Positions 24,015 to 24,368 of a DNA stretch of 24,368 nucleotides are shown here, in pieces. Source of the stretch: WGAL01 sp964570865 (GTDB lineage Bacteria; Bacteroidota; Ignavibacteria; Ignavibacteriales; Melioribacteraceae); the NCBI GenBank assembly GCA_964570865.1, contig CAZMZM010000036.1, positions 1 to 24,368 of the forward strand, read 5' to 3'. How positions within the stretch are numbered: position 1 is the stretch's first letter; each line of letters opens with the position of its first letter. The translations under genes and the position numbers were made by a program. The notes under the pieces were generated by a model. The model had not been told where the DNA came from. It did no database searches and was given only the letters and a program-made list of their open reading frames with translations.

Positions 24015-24366
24015 GGGGGTGAAACTGGCTTCGACGGGATTATTTGGTCTTTGAAACGCGTGCCGTGTTCCGCAGACACGTAAAACGGCGGAAAAACAAT
24101 AACTGGCGAATCTAATTACGCCTTAGCTGCGTAAGTAATACGCAGCCGTTCTCCTTATCCTCTCGCTCTAGAATAAGAGAGAACGCCGTAAAGAGCGATA
24201 GCCGAGCCGAGCTTCCGAGTAGGCAAAGCGAAACATTAATCGGAATAGTTCCGGTAACCCTTGTTTGCTGAGGTTGTCGGAGCGAAACGCGATCAACAAA
24301 CTACGCACGTAGTGGTTCACTGATAGGTAGTCTCGGACGCGGGTTCAACTCCCGCCACCTCCACCA
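24015..24366 (+). ncRNA. ssrA: tmRNA (transfer-messenger RNA)
   Basis: The complete one-piece tmRNA, about 352 bases. The 5' end GGGGGTGAAACTGGCTTCGACGGG and the 3' end GGACGCGGGTTCAACTCCCG...ACCA are the conserved tRNA-like parts. The acceptor stem GGGGGTG (24015-24021) pairs with CACCTCC (24356-24362), including the G-U third pair that marks alanine tmRNAs, followed by discriminator A and an encoded CCA. It rescues ribosomes stalled on broken messages together with SmpB (not in the window). The tag frame is listed separately. A TATATTTC box at 23993-24000 could be part of its promoter, but I see no matching upstream element. Confidence 0.97.
24105..24134 (+). other. tmRNA proteolysis-tag reading frame
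   Basis: Within ssrA, a frame starting at the likely resume codon GGC encodes GESNYALAA and ends in TAA. With the alanine carried by the tmRNA itself the tag is A-GESNYALAA. The resume codon follows TAACT, similar to the TAGTC before the E. coli resume codon, and the LAA end is the standard signal for ClpXP-type proteases. Confidence 0.9.
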
Positions 24367-24368
24367 AT

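Noticed and set aside
1..24368. CRISPR arrays, insertion sequences, prophage or defence genes
   Set aside because: No direct-repeat arrays, transposase or integrase genes, or phage proteins are visible, although the tmRNA gene at the right edge is a common integration site and what lies beyond is not shown.

Overview
The window reads as an ordinary, gene-dense stretch of chromosome from an AT-rich bacterium of the Bacteroidota/Chlorobiota (FCB) group, most likely a member of the class Ignavibacteria or a close relative. The basis is a secreted protein with a C-terminal type IX secretion (T9SS type A) sorting domain of the NYPNPFNPTT kind, a DUF3467 protein, a large Reg_prop/Y_Y_Y sensor, several lipoproteins, promoter-like sequences resembling the Bacteroidota TTTG / TAnnTTTG pattern, many genes with weak Shine-Dalgarno sequences, and a tmRNA with a GESNYALAA-type tag. 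The lineage is inferred from family content; no search was run.

Layout. (1) 1-4020, mostly minus strand: the tail of an unidentified plus-strand gene converges on a U32-family (TrhP-like) gene; then the metK-ahcY pair of the S-adenosylmethionine cycle, closed by a strong minus-strand terminator. (2) 4266-9687, plus strand: a tight six-gene run of galE, rfbC, ugd, a PfkB-type sugar kinase, rfbD and a HAD-IIA phosphatase. This makes nucleotide sugars for surface polysaccharide, although rmlA and rmlB are not in the window. (3) 9808-14338: a TPR lipoprotein, a terminator, a DUF3467 protein and a 992-residue fusion of a periplasmic two-component-type propeller with a class III adenylate cyclase. 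(4) 14451-18541: a cell-envelope group made of a T9SS-exported protein, a large lipoprotein and an outer-membrane beta-barrel protein. (5) 18538-20965, minus strand: two LptF/LptG-type permeases for lipopolysaccharide export, overlapping the barrel gene tail to tail. (6) 21144-24366, plus strand: an M20 dipeptidase, a lipoprotein of unknown function, a PduO-type cobalamin adenosyltransferase and the complete tmRNA gene.

Most genes are core metabolism or envelope biogenesis. I see no phage, insertion sequence, CRISPR array, tRNA, rRNA or defence locus. No non-coding stretch exceeds 300 bases; the longest is the 245-base divergent region between metK and galE, which holds only candidate promoters. 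The least ordinary items are the propeller-cyclase with its DUF3467 neighbour, the kinase and phosphatase embedded in the nucleotide-sugar run (the phosphatase starts with TTG directly after an in-frame amber stop), the surface trio with the T9SS cargo, two terminators placed 10 and 25 bases before start codons, and AT-rich inverted repeats upstream of the M20 peptidase and the following lipoprotein.
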